Source of the DNA: Candidatus Nezhaarchaeota archaeon
GTDB taxonomy: Archaea; Thermoproteota; Methanomethylicia; Nezhaarchaeales; WYZ-LMO8
Length of the DNA stretch: 64,000 nt
Direction of reading: 5' to 3'
NCBI GenBank assembly: GCA_030055465.1
Contig: JASFYF010000001.1
Location: forward strand, 73,399-137,398
Every line of letters begins with the position of its first letter. The stretch's first letter is position 1. Below the pieces are notes generated by a model that worked only from the letters and a program-made list of their open reading frames with translations, was not told the DNA's origin and did no database searches. Positions 9,196 to 17,015 of the stretch are shown piece after piece. The translations under genes and the position numbers were made by a program.

Positions 9196-9631
9196 AGAGA
9201 AGCTCGAGGTGGAGCCCGGACGCGGCTACGTAATACAGAAGGCCTCCTACATAGCTTCAACCGATGGCGTCAACCTCGACGTCAAATGGGAGGGCTTCAC
9301 CAAGGGGCTCTTCGGGCAGGGCCTATTCATGCTTAAGGCGAGCGGTGGGGGAACCCTATTCATAAACACGTTTGGAGCCATAGACAAGCACGTACTGGGC
9401 CCAGGCGAATCCCTCATCGTGGATAACTTTCACCTAGTGGCGTTCAGCGACACCTGCAGGTACAAGGTCACGAAGTTCGGGGGGTTGAAGGAGACAATCC
9501 TCGGCGGGGAGGGGCTGGTGACGAGGGTTGAGGGGCCCGGCGAAGTCTACGTTCAGACCAAGAACCTGAGAGAATTTGTCGACTGGCTGTGGACTCTGCT
9601 GGGGCCTAGGGTGGGCTCCAGGAGCCGATGA
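9173..9631 (+). pseudogene. AIM24-family protein, 5'-truncated
   Basis: The 152 residues match the second half of AIM24/TIGR00266-type proteins, a beta-rich fold of unclear, membrane-linked role. Visible are a start at the usual GDI step, GLFMLKASGGGTLFINTFGA, LGPGESLIVDN and GGLKETILGGEGLV, followed by a gene-end VYVQTKN. The first roughly 100 residues of the family are absent, and an in-frame stop lies at 9125. It abuts the truncated symporter head to head, so both genes lost their 5' halves at the same place. A GTG at 9173 could still initiate a shortened product. Confidence 0.72.
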
Positions 9632-9709
9632 GGGAGGAGAGGTAAGCTCATCAAGTTGCCCCTCAAGCTGGGGCGCGCCTTCGTGTTGGGAAAAAAGGAA
9701 GGAGGAATT

Positions 9710-10603
9710 TTAGGGTAGCAGGTCGTTGAGGAACAGGTCGCTTATCGCCGGGGCCTGATGCGCGCAGTTGGCCTTGGCGTAGTCGAAGGCCTCCTCGACC
9801 GTTACGTCCTGTGCCCCGTCCCCATTGCCGTCGCCACAATGGTCGTACCTATCCGCTTCTCCGCGAATTATTCCTTGCTCCACGAAGTAATACGTGAACT
9901 GCCCGTTTCCCAACGAAGTGAACTCGTAGGAGACGCCGTTCTCGGAGCAGGCCATAACGACAATCCTTCCGTTGGCCTTGAGGTCCGTCATGCCGCCGGC
10001 GTAGCAGCAATCGAAGATGAGTATTATCCTCGAAGCTTCAAGGCCGCTGAACCATGAGGCAAGCTCTCCATCCCATATCAGCGCTTCGGCCGTGCACTCC
10101 CATGGAACTATCGCCTCGTCAACCGCTTCGGAGTCGCCATCGTTGAACCTTCCCCTTGCGCCGTGCCCGCTGTAGAAGAAGACGACCTCATCACCCGGCG
10201 AGGCCTTCTCCTTCAAGGAGTTGATTGCCCCCACAATGTTCCCGCGGGTTGCGTCGCCATCAACCAGCAGGGTCACCTTCCCCGCGTCGAAGCCGTAAAC
10301 GTCCACTAGGGCACGGTAGAAGTCGCGGGCATCATCGTCGGCGCATTCAAGGTCGTTCGCGCTGCCCTGGTAGTCCGAAATGCCTATGACTATCGCCCAC
10401 CTACCAGCCCCTTCGGGGAGGCTGCTTCCCAGCACGCCCGTCGCCGCCTCCGCGGTCTTCGGCGGCTTCGCCTTCGCTGCAGGCCCCTTAACGCTGACCT
10501 TCGGGGTTATCTCAACTTCAGACCACGGCGGGACAGCCTGCGCCACAGAAGCTGTTGCCAACAGCAAAGCCGCGAGCAGCCCGAACAGTAATACACCCTT
10601 CAA
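9710..10603 (-). CDS. Secreted caspase-like (metacaspase, C14) peptidase
   Basis: Cysteine peptidase of the caspase/metacaspase fold. Signal peptide at residues 1-23 (cleavage after AQA), a Pro/Ala/Lys-rich linker to about 65, then the p20-like domain. It has RWAIVIGISDYQG, the catalytic His in FFYSGHGA (H147) and Cys in IFDCCYAGG (C200 by position). A DGNGDG loop at about 258-263 resembles a calcium-binding EF/dockerin loop; metacaspases are often calcium dependent. TTG start at 10603, with a TATA-like CTTATAAG at 10638-10645 (minus strand). Substrate unknown; no obvious partner next to it. Confidence 0.85.
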   Translation of the reverse strand: MKGVLLFGLLAALLLATASVAQAVPPWSEVEITPKVSVKGPAAKAKPPKTAEAATGVLGSSLPEGAGRWAIVIGISDYQGSANDLECADDDARDFYRALVDVYGFDAGKVTLLVDGDATRGNIVGAINSLKEKASPGDEVVFFYSGHGARGRFNDGDSEAVDEAIVPWECTAEALIWDGELASWFSGLEASRIILIFDCCYAGGMTDLKANGRIVVMACSENGVSYEFTSLGNGQFTYYFVEQGIIRGEADRYDHCGDGNGDGAQDVTVEEAFDYAKANCAHQAPAISDLFLNDLLP

Positions 10604-11092
10604 GATATCAAGCCCAACTCTACAGTGGGGTTAAGCTCTTATAAGCGTTGTTGAGGCGGGGTCCAGGCCTCACACGGTTCACGCAGGCCAACGTCATCTC
10701 CACCGCATCGTCCCGGCGCGCCTCAACCACACAATCATCAACGCAGCTCCGACCGTAAAGCTCAAACACGCACGCGTTTACTTCACCCACATGTTCATCT
10801 CGCCTGGCCGCCCAGGCAGCCTGCAGCCGCTGCTCTGCACGTCGAGTTCTCGCCCCATACAATGAAGTAGGGTGGCAGCGGCTCTCCAAAAGCTGAGAGG
10901 AACACATCTGCAAGGCGGCTCATAAATGTGGGCTTCGAAACGCGCGTGAGGCGTGCACAACGTTAAGCCGCCCAGGAAACTTGGGGTGTCGCCGGTTTGG
11001 CGAAAGCGTTGACACTGCTATTGATCAGCGTCGGTTTGGCTTAATGGAAAATCTTATATTTAAGATCAAAGATGCTTTCTTGCCTTAAGAAG
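10604..11092. other. Intergenic stretch without recognised gene
   Basis: Holds the promoter of the caspase-like gene (CTTATAAG, 10638-10645) and, at the right end, an AT-rich segment with TTATATTTAAG near 11054-11064 that can act as the TATA box of the beta-propeller gene. Reading frames of 60-97 codons in the middle have no recognisable sequence. Composition changes here from GC-rich to AT-richer DNA. Confidence 0.5.
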
Positions 11093-11121
11093 TTGCAGTA
11101 GTCTCTTCTACTGCAATTTTT
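11093..11121 (+). terminator. Perfect 9-bp hairpin followed by T5, just before a start codon
   Basis: TTGCAGTAG (11093-11101) pairs exactly with CTACTGCAA (11108-11116) across a 6-nt loop, and five Ts follow. It looks like an intrinsic terminator but lies between the TATA box (about 11054-11064) and the ATG of the next gene, so it would be in the 5' leader. It could attenuate transcription or protect the mRNA. Structure is seen; function is inferred. Confidence 0.5.
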
Positions 11122-11137
11122 GATGGAGATATGGGAA

Positions 11138-12562
11138 ATGGGCAAAGTTAGCTTAGAGTTGAGCATGCTCTGTTTAACGGTGCTTTTGGCATCTGCTTTA
11201 ATTGCTGATTGTACATTAAGAGTTGATGCACAGCCCATCCAAAAGATGCCTAAATGGAGCATCCCCGATGAAGTCTATGATTTGGCGGTGAGCGCTGACG
11301 GAAGCATTGTTGCTGTAGCAACAGGTGAAGGACTAAAAGTATATGGTAGTCAAGGCAACCTCATCTGGAGCTTTTGCCGAGAAAACATTGTGTCGACAGC
11401 GGTGGACGTTTCAGACGATGGAAACGTTGTGGTGACAGCAATAGTAAACTCAACACAGACACAAACTACGTACCACGTGCTATTCTGGAAGAACGCTAAA
11501 ACCTTGAGCGGCACTCCCCGGCCAGACTGGAGCAGCATAAATCTATTTGGCGAGATTGGACCTGAAGCCTTAGCCGTCTCCAGCGATGGAAACCAAGTTG
11601 TAGTGGTCGGCACCGGGCCCAACGTGTACTACTGGAACAATTCCCTAACATTAACCGGTGAGTCTAAAAACCCAATATGGCATGACTTTTTAGGAGGCTA
11701 TCTGGAGCACGTTGATATATCAGATGACGGAGATATAATCGCCATTTTAGGACGGAATTCGACAAACTGGGAGCCTTTCGCCTTCGTTTACAAGGACTCC
11801 AAAACAAGAGCCGGGCCTCAATCCGAAGGCTACGATCTCACCTACACGTTTGGAACAGGCGATGGCCTCGACATGGCTTTATCGGATAGCGGCTCATACA
11901 TGGTTGTCGGAGCATACATCGCTGCAGGGCTTTGGGAAGGCAGGGTGTATTACTTTAACACAAGCATGTCTGCAAATTGGGCTCCTCAATGGATTTGGAG
12001 GCTCGCCCTAAATGAGCATGCTTGGACTGTAGACATATCGGATAACGGTGACACGGTCGCTGTCGCCACCAACTGGTGGGAAACACAACCGAACTATAAG
12101 CCATGTCTATTAGGAATAGTTCACGGTGCTTCCACCATGCGTGGCACATTTAATGGCCTTTTCGACAAAAATTTTGCAAACGCCGAAGATTACACAGACC
12201 ATCAATATCGCGATGTTTCCATCGATGGTTTAGGCATGCTTGTCGTTGGTGGAACGGGGGACTACGTCTTCGCCGTCAACGCCACAACGGGGGAACTCGT
12301 ATGGTACTACAACGGCGATTGGCCCCTTGTATCAAGCCTTGTAAGGGTCTCTAAAGATGGCTCAGCCGTCGCCGCTGCAGGCGGAGAGGTTGACAGCCTA
12401 TACTACTTCGAGGTGGCGGCCGCCCCTCCACCGGTTGGAGGCGTAGTAGTGACGACTCAATGGGATTCGACCGCAGCGGCAAACATCATGGCAATGATGG
12501 TTTTAACAGCAGCCCTAATAAGCACGCTAACGATAGCCGCAAGAAGAAAACTACGCAAATAA
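11138..12562 (+). CDS. Secreted, membrane-anchored beta-propeller protein
   Basis: Starts at ATG 11138 with GGAGAT about 8 nt upstream; earlier in-frame codons at 11120/11123 are possible. A signal peptide (to about residue 30) precedes at least seven repeats built around the pattern V-D-[IV]-S-x-[DN]-G-[DN]-x-V-V. Examples are LAVSADGSIVAVA, VDVSDDGNVVV, VDISDDGDIIAI and VDISDNGDTVAV. This is typical of WD40/PQQ-like propellers displayed on archaeal cell surfaces. The C-terminus has a short linker, one transmembrane helix (IMAMMVLTAALISTLTIA) and a basic tail (RRKLRK). Codon usage is AT-richer than in the operons on either side. Ligand unknown. Confidence 0.75.
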   Translation: MGKVSLELSMLCLTVLLASALIADCTLRVDAQPIQKMPKWSIPDEVYDLAVSADGSIVAVATGEGLKVYGSQGNLIWSFCRENIVSTAVDVSDDGNVVVTAIVNSTQTQTTYHVLFWKNAKTLSGTPRPDWSSINLFGEIGPEALAVSSDGNQVVVVGTGPNVYYWNNSLTLTGESKNPIWHDFLGGYLEHVDISDDGDIIAILGRNSTNWEPFAFVYKDSKTRAGPQSEGYDLTYTFGTGDGLDMALSDSGSYMVVGAYIAAGLWEGRVYYFNTSMSANWAPQWIWRLALNEHAWTVDISDNGDTVAVATNWWETQPNYKPCLLGIVHGASTMRGTFNGLFDKNFANAEDYTDHQYRDVSIDGLGMLVVGGTGDYVFAVNATTGELVWYYNGDWPLVSSLVRVSKDGSAVAAAGGEVDSLYYFEVAAAPPPVGGVVVTTQWDSTAAANIMAMMVLTAALISTLTIAARRKLRK

Positions 12563-12821
12563 AATCAATCCTCAACATCTTTTTTTATGAGGTTCCATGC
12601 ATTGTACGAGCTTCAAATATAAGTGGGGAGACCCCAAAAAAACGCAAGATCTGGAAAGCCTGTAGCGATGCTGAAGAGTCCCCAGAGGTGGGAAGTTGAG
12701 CGTGGAAAGCGGCTGTTTTCGGCATTCCCGCTTTCCCAATTTAATCCTAACCCGGCAAGCATCTGCACGCCGCCGGAGCGTTATTATTTTTCAAGCCTTG
12801 TAAGTGACAGTGGGTTGGAAT

Positions 12822-13343
12822 ATGCCCTTTACTCCCTTCCACCTCGGTCCCGGCTTGGGCTTGGGTTTGCCGTTGAGAAGGTATATTCATGTTCCAACAT
12901 TTATTTTGACAAACGCCATTGTTGATTTGGAGCCTTTTTTGGTGCTCTGCTTCAGGTTAACGTATCCCCTGCACGGATGCTTGCACACATTCCTGGTGGC
13001 TATACTGGTTGGCTTAGCTTTCGGCTGCGTTATGTACCTCCTCGAAAGGTTTCTGCGCTCACTTTACAAGGCGTTTCTACTTGAAACAGACAAAGGCTTA
13101 AGCGTAAAGTCCTTCGCTGTCGCAGGTTTTTCAGGGGCAGGACTTCACGTCCTGCTCGACGCTCCACTTTACGACGACATAGCGCCGTTCTACCCGATAA
13201 CGGCAAACCCCCTCTACAATCCATCTCTGATGCCAGAAATCTACAGTCTCTGCGCTTGGATGGGAGTGTTCGGAATAATGTACTACATCGGATTATTGGG
13301 CCTCGCACTTCACAGAAAGCTAACAAAAAGGAACAGCGTCTAG
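12822..13343 (+). CDS. Membrane protein of the MPFTPFHLGPG (DUF4184/YdjM-like) type
   Basis: ATG at 12822 gives 173 residues beginning MPFTPFHLGPGLGLGL. This is a signature of small archaeal integral membrane proteins often labelled metal-dependent hydrolase. The potential metal ligands are H7, the D/E in IVDLEPF, H in HGCLHTF, and H/D in HVLLDAPLYDD. About four hydrophobic segments. True biochemical activity of the family is not established. Isolated, downstream of the propeller gene, in the AT-richer island. Confidence 0.7.
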   Translation: MPFTPFHLGPGLGLGLPLRRYIHVPTFILTNAIVDLEPFLVLCFRLTYPLHGCLHTFLVAILVGLAFGCVMYLLERFLRSLYKAFLLETDKGLSVKSFAVAGFSGAGLHVLLDAPLYDDIAPFYPITANPLYNPSLMPEIYSLCAWMGVFGIMYYIGLLGLALHRKLTKRNSV

Positions 13344-13476
13344 GCACGTATTCTGTCGTCGATGACCAACGGAAGCTGTTGTTTAATCTATGGTGGGGGA
13401 AATACGAGTTTCTCTGGTGGCAGTACCCCGTTTATTTGATTTGCCACGAGCACGTGTGATCCTCCCTTAAGAATGT

Positions 13477-13980
13477 TCAGCGGCGAAGGGCTTTTTCGAG
13501 TTCATGGTTTGAGGCGAGCCTTTCCGCCTGCCTTTTCGCATTGGCCTCATATTTTTTACAATTCCTTTCATTAGGTTTCCTTAACCTCTGCGGCTTCTAA
13601 GCCCCTCCTCGGCCTTTGTTATGGCTTTTTACTGCCAAGCCTCCGCCGAGGGCGGCACTATCCATTCCCACGCCTCGATATAGATCAACAAGGCCGGCGG
13701 CATCCCCAACCAGCAATATTCCTCCATCACCCAAGTATGATGTGCTTTTTAAATGTTGAAGGGAATCCATCCTTTTTTAACGACTTCACCGCGAAGCCCA
13801 TGCCTTTCCTCAACGTAATTGATGAATCTTTCAGCGTACACCAGTGGTTTTTTCGTTGGCGCCTGTGCCAATCACCCACTTGTCCCTTAAAATAAACTCA
13901 AGCAAACATTAGGGGACAGAACTCCAATTTATAGAACATGTAAAGCGTGTTTGGATCCAGTCTTGCGGCTGCAGTTTCCT
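13477..13980 (-). pseudogene. Decayed FAD-dependent oxidoreductase (geranylgeranyl-reductase-like), C-terminal part
   Basis: Minus-strand translation in shifting frames recovers a continuous protein: LDPNTLYMFYKLEFCP, FILRDKWVIGTGA, PLVYAERFINYVEERHGL, then GILLVGDAAGLVDLYRGVGMD and a charged helix ending LEKALRR. The GDAAGxVD motif and preceding order match the C-terminal two thirds of geranylgeranyl-reductase-like flavoproteins. It is broken by stops (TGA after MFA, TAA after IPFNI, TAG near 13597) and at least two frameshifts. The N-terminal FAD-binding region is missing. Clearly not expressed as a single protein. Confidence 0.78.
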
Positions 13981-14261
13981 TCTAACCCGTGAAAGCATTC
14001 AATCAGCGCCAACGAGATAACGAGCCTTAACCTCCTTGTGCTTGCCCTCCCCGCCGGAATCTTAACGGTTATTCTGCCGCTTTTATCTTCGACGAAAATC
14101 AACCACTGAGGTGTTATCGCGAAAATCTGCGCCAGCATCCGCCGCTAACGAGTTAAGCCAACTGTTAAAGGTAGACCTCCAAAAGTTCATAATCTTCATT
14201 CTGCCTTTCAAAGCCTTCCCTGCGGCCTTCGAGTACAATCTCGTCGCTGACAACGAATAGC

Positions 14262-14423
14262 ATGGCAGAGCAAGCGAGGAAAGAGCGAAACAGCGCAGTT
14301 AGAGGGCCAGCCGTAATGGGAAAGAATGGCGTAATAGAGGGCAGCTTCATAGATCCATACATAGGTGAAAACGTTCATGTCGAAAATAAGAGTACAGCGC
14401 AGTACCGGGCGAAGCCGAAATAG
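14262..14423 (+). pseudogene. Possible hexapeptide-repeat (nucleotidyltransferase C-terminal) fragment
   Basis: A 53-codon frame contains VRGPAVMGKNGVIEGSFIDPYIGENVHVENKS. This shows the [IV]-x-G-x4 spacing of left-handed beta-helix repeats, as at the end of long glucose-1-phosphate nucleotidyltransferases. No catalytic domain precedes it and no further repeats follow the stop. The remaining sequence 13981-14625 shows nothing else I can name. A chance resemblance cannot be excluded. Confidence 0.35.
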
Positions 14424-14697
14424 TTGGGAAATGAGGAAACGAAAATAGGAGACTGCCCGGAAGCAAGCCCTCAGTTTAACGTAAACCCTTAAAGATCGTC
14501 CCTTGCACTCTAAGCCTACACATTGTCACCCACTTCATCAATAATTTAAATTCCTCGATGCTAACATAATAGCACCATTATGAAGATTTAATGCGATAAG
14601 GAACGTCATTAGAGTTCGCCGTCAAGTGGACTGGTTTATGCTTCTTACCAGAATATTTATATTTTCCAGGTTTTATCTTTTTATTCTGGTGTTTGTT

Positions 14698-14946
14698 TTG
14701 AGTCAGGTTTTAATTTCTAAGGTTGGCAAAAAAGGTGCTATCTACATTCCTAAATACGTGTGCGAGCAGTTGGGTATAAGCGAAAACGATAAGGTTCTGA
14801 TGAGAATCGAGGGCGGCAGGCTGGTTCTAGAGTTCATACCTGACCCGCTTTCCTTGGCCATAAAAGCGAGGAGGTGGGCTAGAACAACGGTTAAAGATTT
14901 TGAGATGGAGTCCATGGTGGAGCAGGATGAGCTCTACAACACTTAA
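14698..14946 (+). CDS. AbrB/SpoVT-type antitoxin (VapB-like)
   Basis: Swapped-hairpin DNA-binding protein expected to neutralise and autoregulate with the PIN nuclease downstream. The core ISKVGKKGAIYIPKYVCEQLGISENDKVLM is the AbrB fold signature. A TTG at 14698 (or GTG at 14689) is favoured because a TATA box (ATATTTATATTT, about 14651-14662) lies about 30-35 nt upstream, so the mRNA is near leaderless. The longer frame from 14626 would add a hydrophobic stretch encoded by the promoter itself. Overlaps the toxin gene by 20 bp. Confidence 0.8.
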   Translation: MSQVLISKVGKKGAIYIPKYVCEQLGISENDKVLMRIEGGRLVLEFIPDPLSLAIKARRWARTTVKDFEMESMVEQDELYNT

Positions 14947-15409
14947 GGTGCTCCTAGACTCAACGTACATTCTCCCGAGCTTTGGAATTGAGGTTGAGGG
15001 GCTCTCCGCCGATCACATAGTTCGGCTTAGGGAAGCCGGCGTCAAAGGCGAAGTTAAGTTTTACTGTTTAACGGTCGTTTGGATTGAAATTATAGGCAAA
15101 ATATGTAGGGAGAGAGAACGTTTAAACAAGAATATAGATGACATAATAGAAGTGTCCGTTAAATCCCTTTTAGAGTCGGGATTCTACAAATGGCTCACAC
15201 CCACATCAAACGCCGTTAGAATAGCCTTCAAATTAAGGATGCTGGGGCACAAAGACAATGTAGACAACCTTCTCTACGCAACATCCCTTGATAATGACAT
15301 GCTCCTGCTCACAATGGACGAAGAACTAAAGGAGTTCTTATTGAAAAATAACTTCAAGGCTGATAATCTGGTAGATCATGAGGGCCTTCTGAAAATGCTG
15401 GTTAAATAG
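14927..15409 (+). CDS. PIN-domain ribonuclease toxin (VapC-like)
   Basis: 160 residues from ATG 14927. PIN features are an acidic residue at the end of the first strand (KVLLDSTYILPSF), a Glu in VVWIEIIGK, and the acidic cluster KDNVDNLLYATS...LLLTMDEEL. These would bind Mg/Mn and cut RNA. Overlap with the AbrB gene and order antitoxin-toxin support a VapBC-type module. Such modules are common in accessory and decaying regions like this one. Confidence 0.8.
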   Translation: MSSTTLKVLLDSTYILPSFGIEVEGLSADHIVRLREAGVKGEVKFYCLTVVWIEIIGKICRERERLNKNIDDIIEVSVKSLLESGFYKWLTPTSNAVRIAFKLRMLGHKDNVDNLLYATSLDNDMLLLTMDEELKEFLLKNNFKADNLVDHEGLLKMLVK

Positions 15410-15488
15410 AACTTTAACCCCCCTTCGAAAGTTTTAACCGCTCCGAAAGACAACGTTAAAGATTAACGGTTTTGTGGAGGTGAAGGTT

Positions 15489-15659
15489 TTGGGCGAGAGG
15501 GAAAAGAAGGGGGAGAAAGGCAAAGCTGAGGCTGCCGCGGAGAAAACAGGTGAAGTTGTTGGCAAAGGCGTGAAGAAAAGTTTTGGAATAGTTAAGGGTG
15601 TCGGTAAAGGCTTGGCTAAGGGAGTTAAAGGCGAAAAAGAAAAAGAGGAAGAAAAATAG
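15489..15659 (+). CDS. Lys/Gly-rich 56-residue protein
   Basis: A good Shine-Dalgarno (GGAGGTGA, 15476-15483) sits 5 nt before a TTG at 15489; the GTG codons at 15474 and 15480 would lie in or before it. The product is highly charged with repeated small motifs (VGKGVKK, VKGVGKGLAKGVKG) between a Lys/Glu/Ala-rich head and a KEKEEEK tail. It has no hydrophobic core and is possibly a nucleic-acid- or membrane-binding amphipathic peptide. No family recognised. Confidence 0.55.
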   Translation: MGEREKKGEKGKAEAAAEKTGEVVGKGVKKSFGIVKGVGKGLAKGVKGEKEKEEEK

Positions 15660-15692
15660 GTGTTCGGAAAGCTCTTTAATCGGCGCGTAATT

Positions 15693-15818
15693 TTAGTATT
15701 CTACTTTTCTTGGAAGCTTCTTTGCTTGTTCAATCCAGCCTTTGACCTGCTCAAGGGTTGGCGGTTTTCTTACAAGTTTTTTCTTTAGCTGATTTTTCTC
15801 ATGCGGGAGAACCTGTTT
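15693..15818 (-). pseudogene. Possible C-terminal gene remnant, antisense to the next ORF
   Basis: A 41-codon minus-strand frame without a start codon reads LVRKPPTLEQVKGWIEQAKK and ends LPRKVEY-stop. It has the look of a natural charged C-terminus but no recognised family. It overlaps, in antisense, the 5' end of the frameshifted ORF beginning at 15758. Recorded because this region is full of remnants; may be chance. Confidence 0.25.
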
Positions 15819-16359
15819 CTAGTTATTCGGTCAGCATTTCAATTCCAAAACACAATATTTTCGGCGCGCAAAGACTCAATGTTACGCTTCCAATCGTAGG
15901 TGTTGGAAATGTTTCTTTCGGGCCTGTCTATGTAGTTTCCGGTATACCTAGTATTCTCGTTAATACTTGTCGACTGCAATCTTTCATAGATTGTGGTGAA
16001 ACATTAATTTCAAGTGGAAAAATGGCTCCAGCTGAGCAAAGGGAAACCAAAGTAGTCTACGCGGTACTCTCCGTTCCTTCAGTAAATCTTCCATATGGCA
16101 TGCAACAAATAATAGACGGACAATTCCAAATAGATGCTTCTGGGATGGTTCCTGGAACTTATATGCGAAAAACAGCGTTCTTAGTTCAGGTAAACAATAA
16201 AATTATGTTTTCCAAGATACAGTAGAATACCGCATAATTGACGCTTTTGAGGTATATCCCATTTTGCAGTACATAATACCTGTTATTCTCTCAGCTATCT
16301 TATCCCCAGCATTAGTGGGGCGCGGAATCCGCCGAGAGCATAATAGAAAAGCGAAATGA
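15758..16359 (+). pseudogene. Surface protein with C-terminal membrane anchor, frameshifted
   Basis: The first frame (15758-16225) encodes a beta-rich, Ser/Val-rich sequence (GVGNVSFGPVYVVSGIPSIL, MVPGTYMRKTAFLVQVNNK). Shifting at the A4 run near 16197-16201 continues it as NYVFQDTVEYRIIDAFEVYP, a transmembrane segment (IIPVILSAILSPALVG) and a basic tail RREHNRKAK to a TGA at 16357. One extra A would restore a single frame, so the break is either a real mutation or a homopolymer sequencing error. The 5' end lacks a proper signal peptide and may also be truncated. Family unknown. Confidence 0.55.
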
Positions 16360-16690
16360 TGATAGGTTATTCGAAGCAAATAAAACATCAAAGCAAGAAA
16401 GAGCAATAAACTCGGCCTCCACGATAAACACGTAAACGACTAACCACACCTCGAAATACCCTTTCTAAAAGCCAAATACTCTTTACCATGTTTTCTTGAC
16501 TCCCATAACGGTAAACAACCCCTGGAACAGGCTTACAGCTATGTGAGCCGATGGGTTTAGGGCTTACCCTTAATAGTGCAGTAGCCTTTAATGGCTTGGA
16601 TACACATCCACTTCCACAAATTACGGTTGTTCCCGGTAATACCCACCCATGCAATAACCTTTAACGCACCGCTCCAATAATATAGGCTTA
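16360..16690. other. Intergenic, no recognised gene
   Basis: AT-richer DNA between the frameshifted surface-protein ORF and the Dps-like stub. The 88-codon minus-strand frame at 16388-16654 has no motif I recognise and no ribosome-binding site. Likely decayed sequence. Confidence 0.4.
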
Positions 16691-16822
16691 TTAAAAGCCA
16701 CATGATAAGGTTGTGAGCTCGGCCGCCGCGTTGTTCACGAGAAGCTCAACGAGCTGGTCAACGTTTATTCCGGGCCTCTCAACCATCCCCGCGCTGCCCT
16801 CGCCACTTTTTTGATGTGCCAT
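16691..16822 (-). pseudogene. N-terminal stub of a Dps-like (DPSL) ferritin-family protein
   Basis: The 43-codon frame has VERPGINVDQLVELLVNN followed by AAAELTT, then runs into unrelated LSCGF and a stop. Archaeal Dps-like proteins begin with this helix and continue AELTTYYYYTILR, so homology stops exactly where the diiron-binding helices should start. An ATG at 16822 lies just after GTTTTTATAT, a TATA-like box. About 150 residues are lost. Only this fragment is present; a complete ferritin is encoded at 32.5 kb. Confidence 0.6.
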
Positions 16823-17015
16823 ATAAAAACCCTGATTCTATAATGGACAAAAATGATGTGCCTCATGTTTAGATGCTGCGGTAACAGGCTTGCTTGGAAT
16901 TCCTTGGCTCTAGGACTTCGAAGCCCATAGGCCGTTTAATACCGCCCTATCATGTAACCCTGTTATGTAACATTAAATGCTGAAAAAGAAAGTGGAGAGA
17001 CGCCTGTGCGGCGCC

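Noticed and set aside
16388..16654. 88-codon minus-strand frame, considered as a transposase remnant
   Set aside because: No transposase or zinc motif could be recognised and no terminal repeats flank it.
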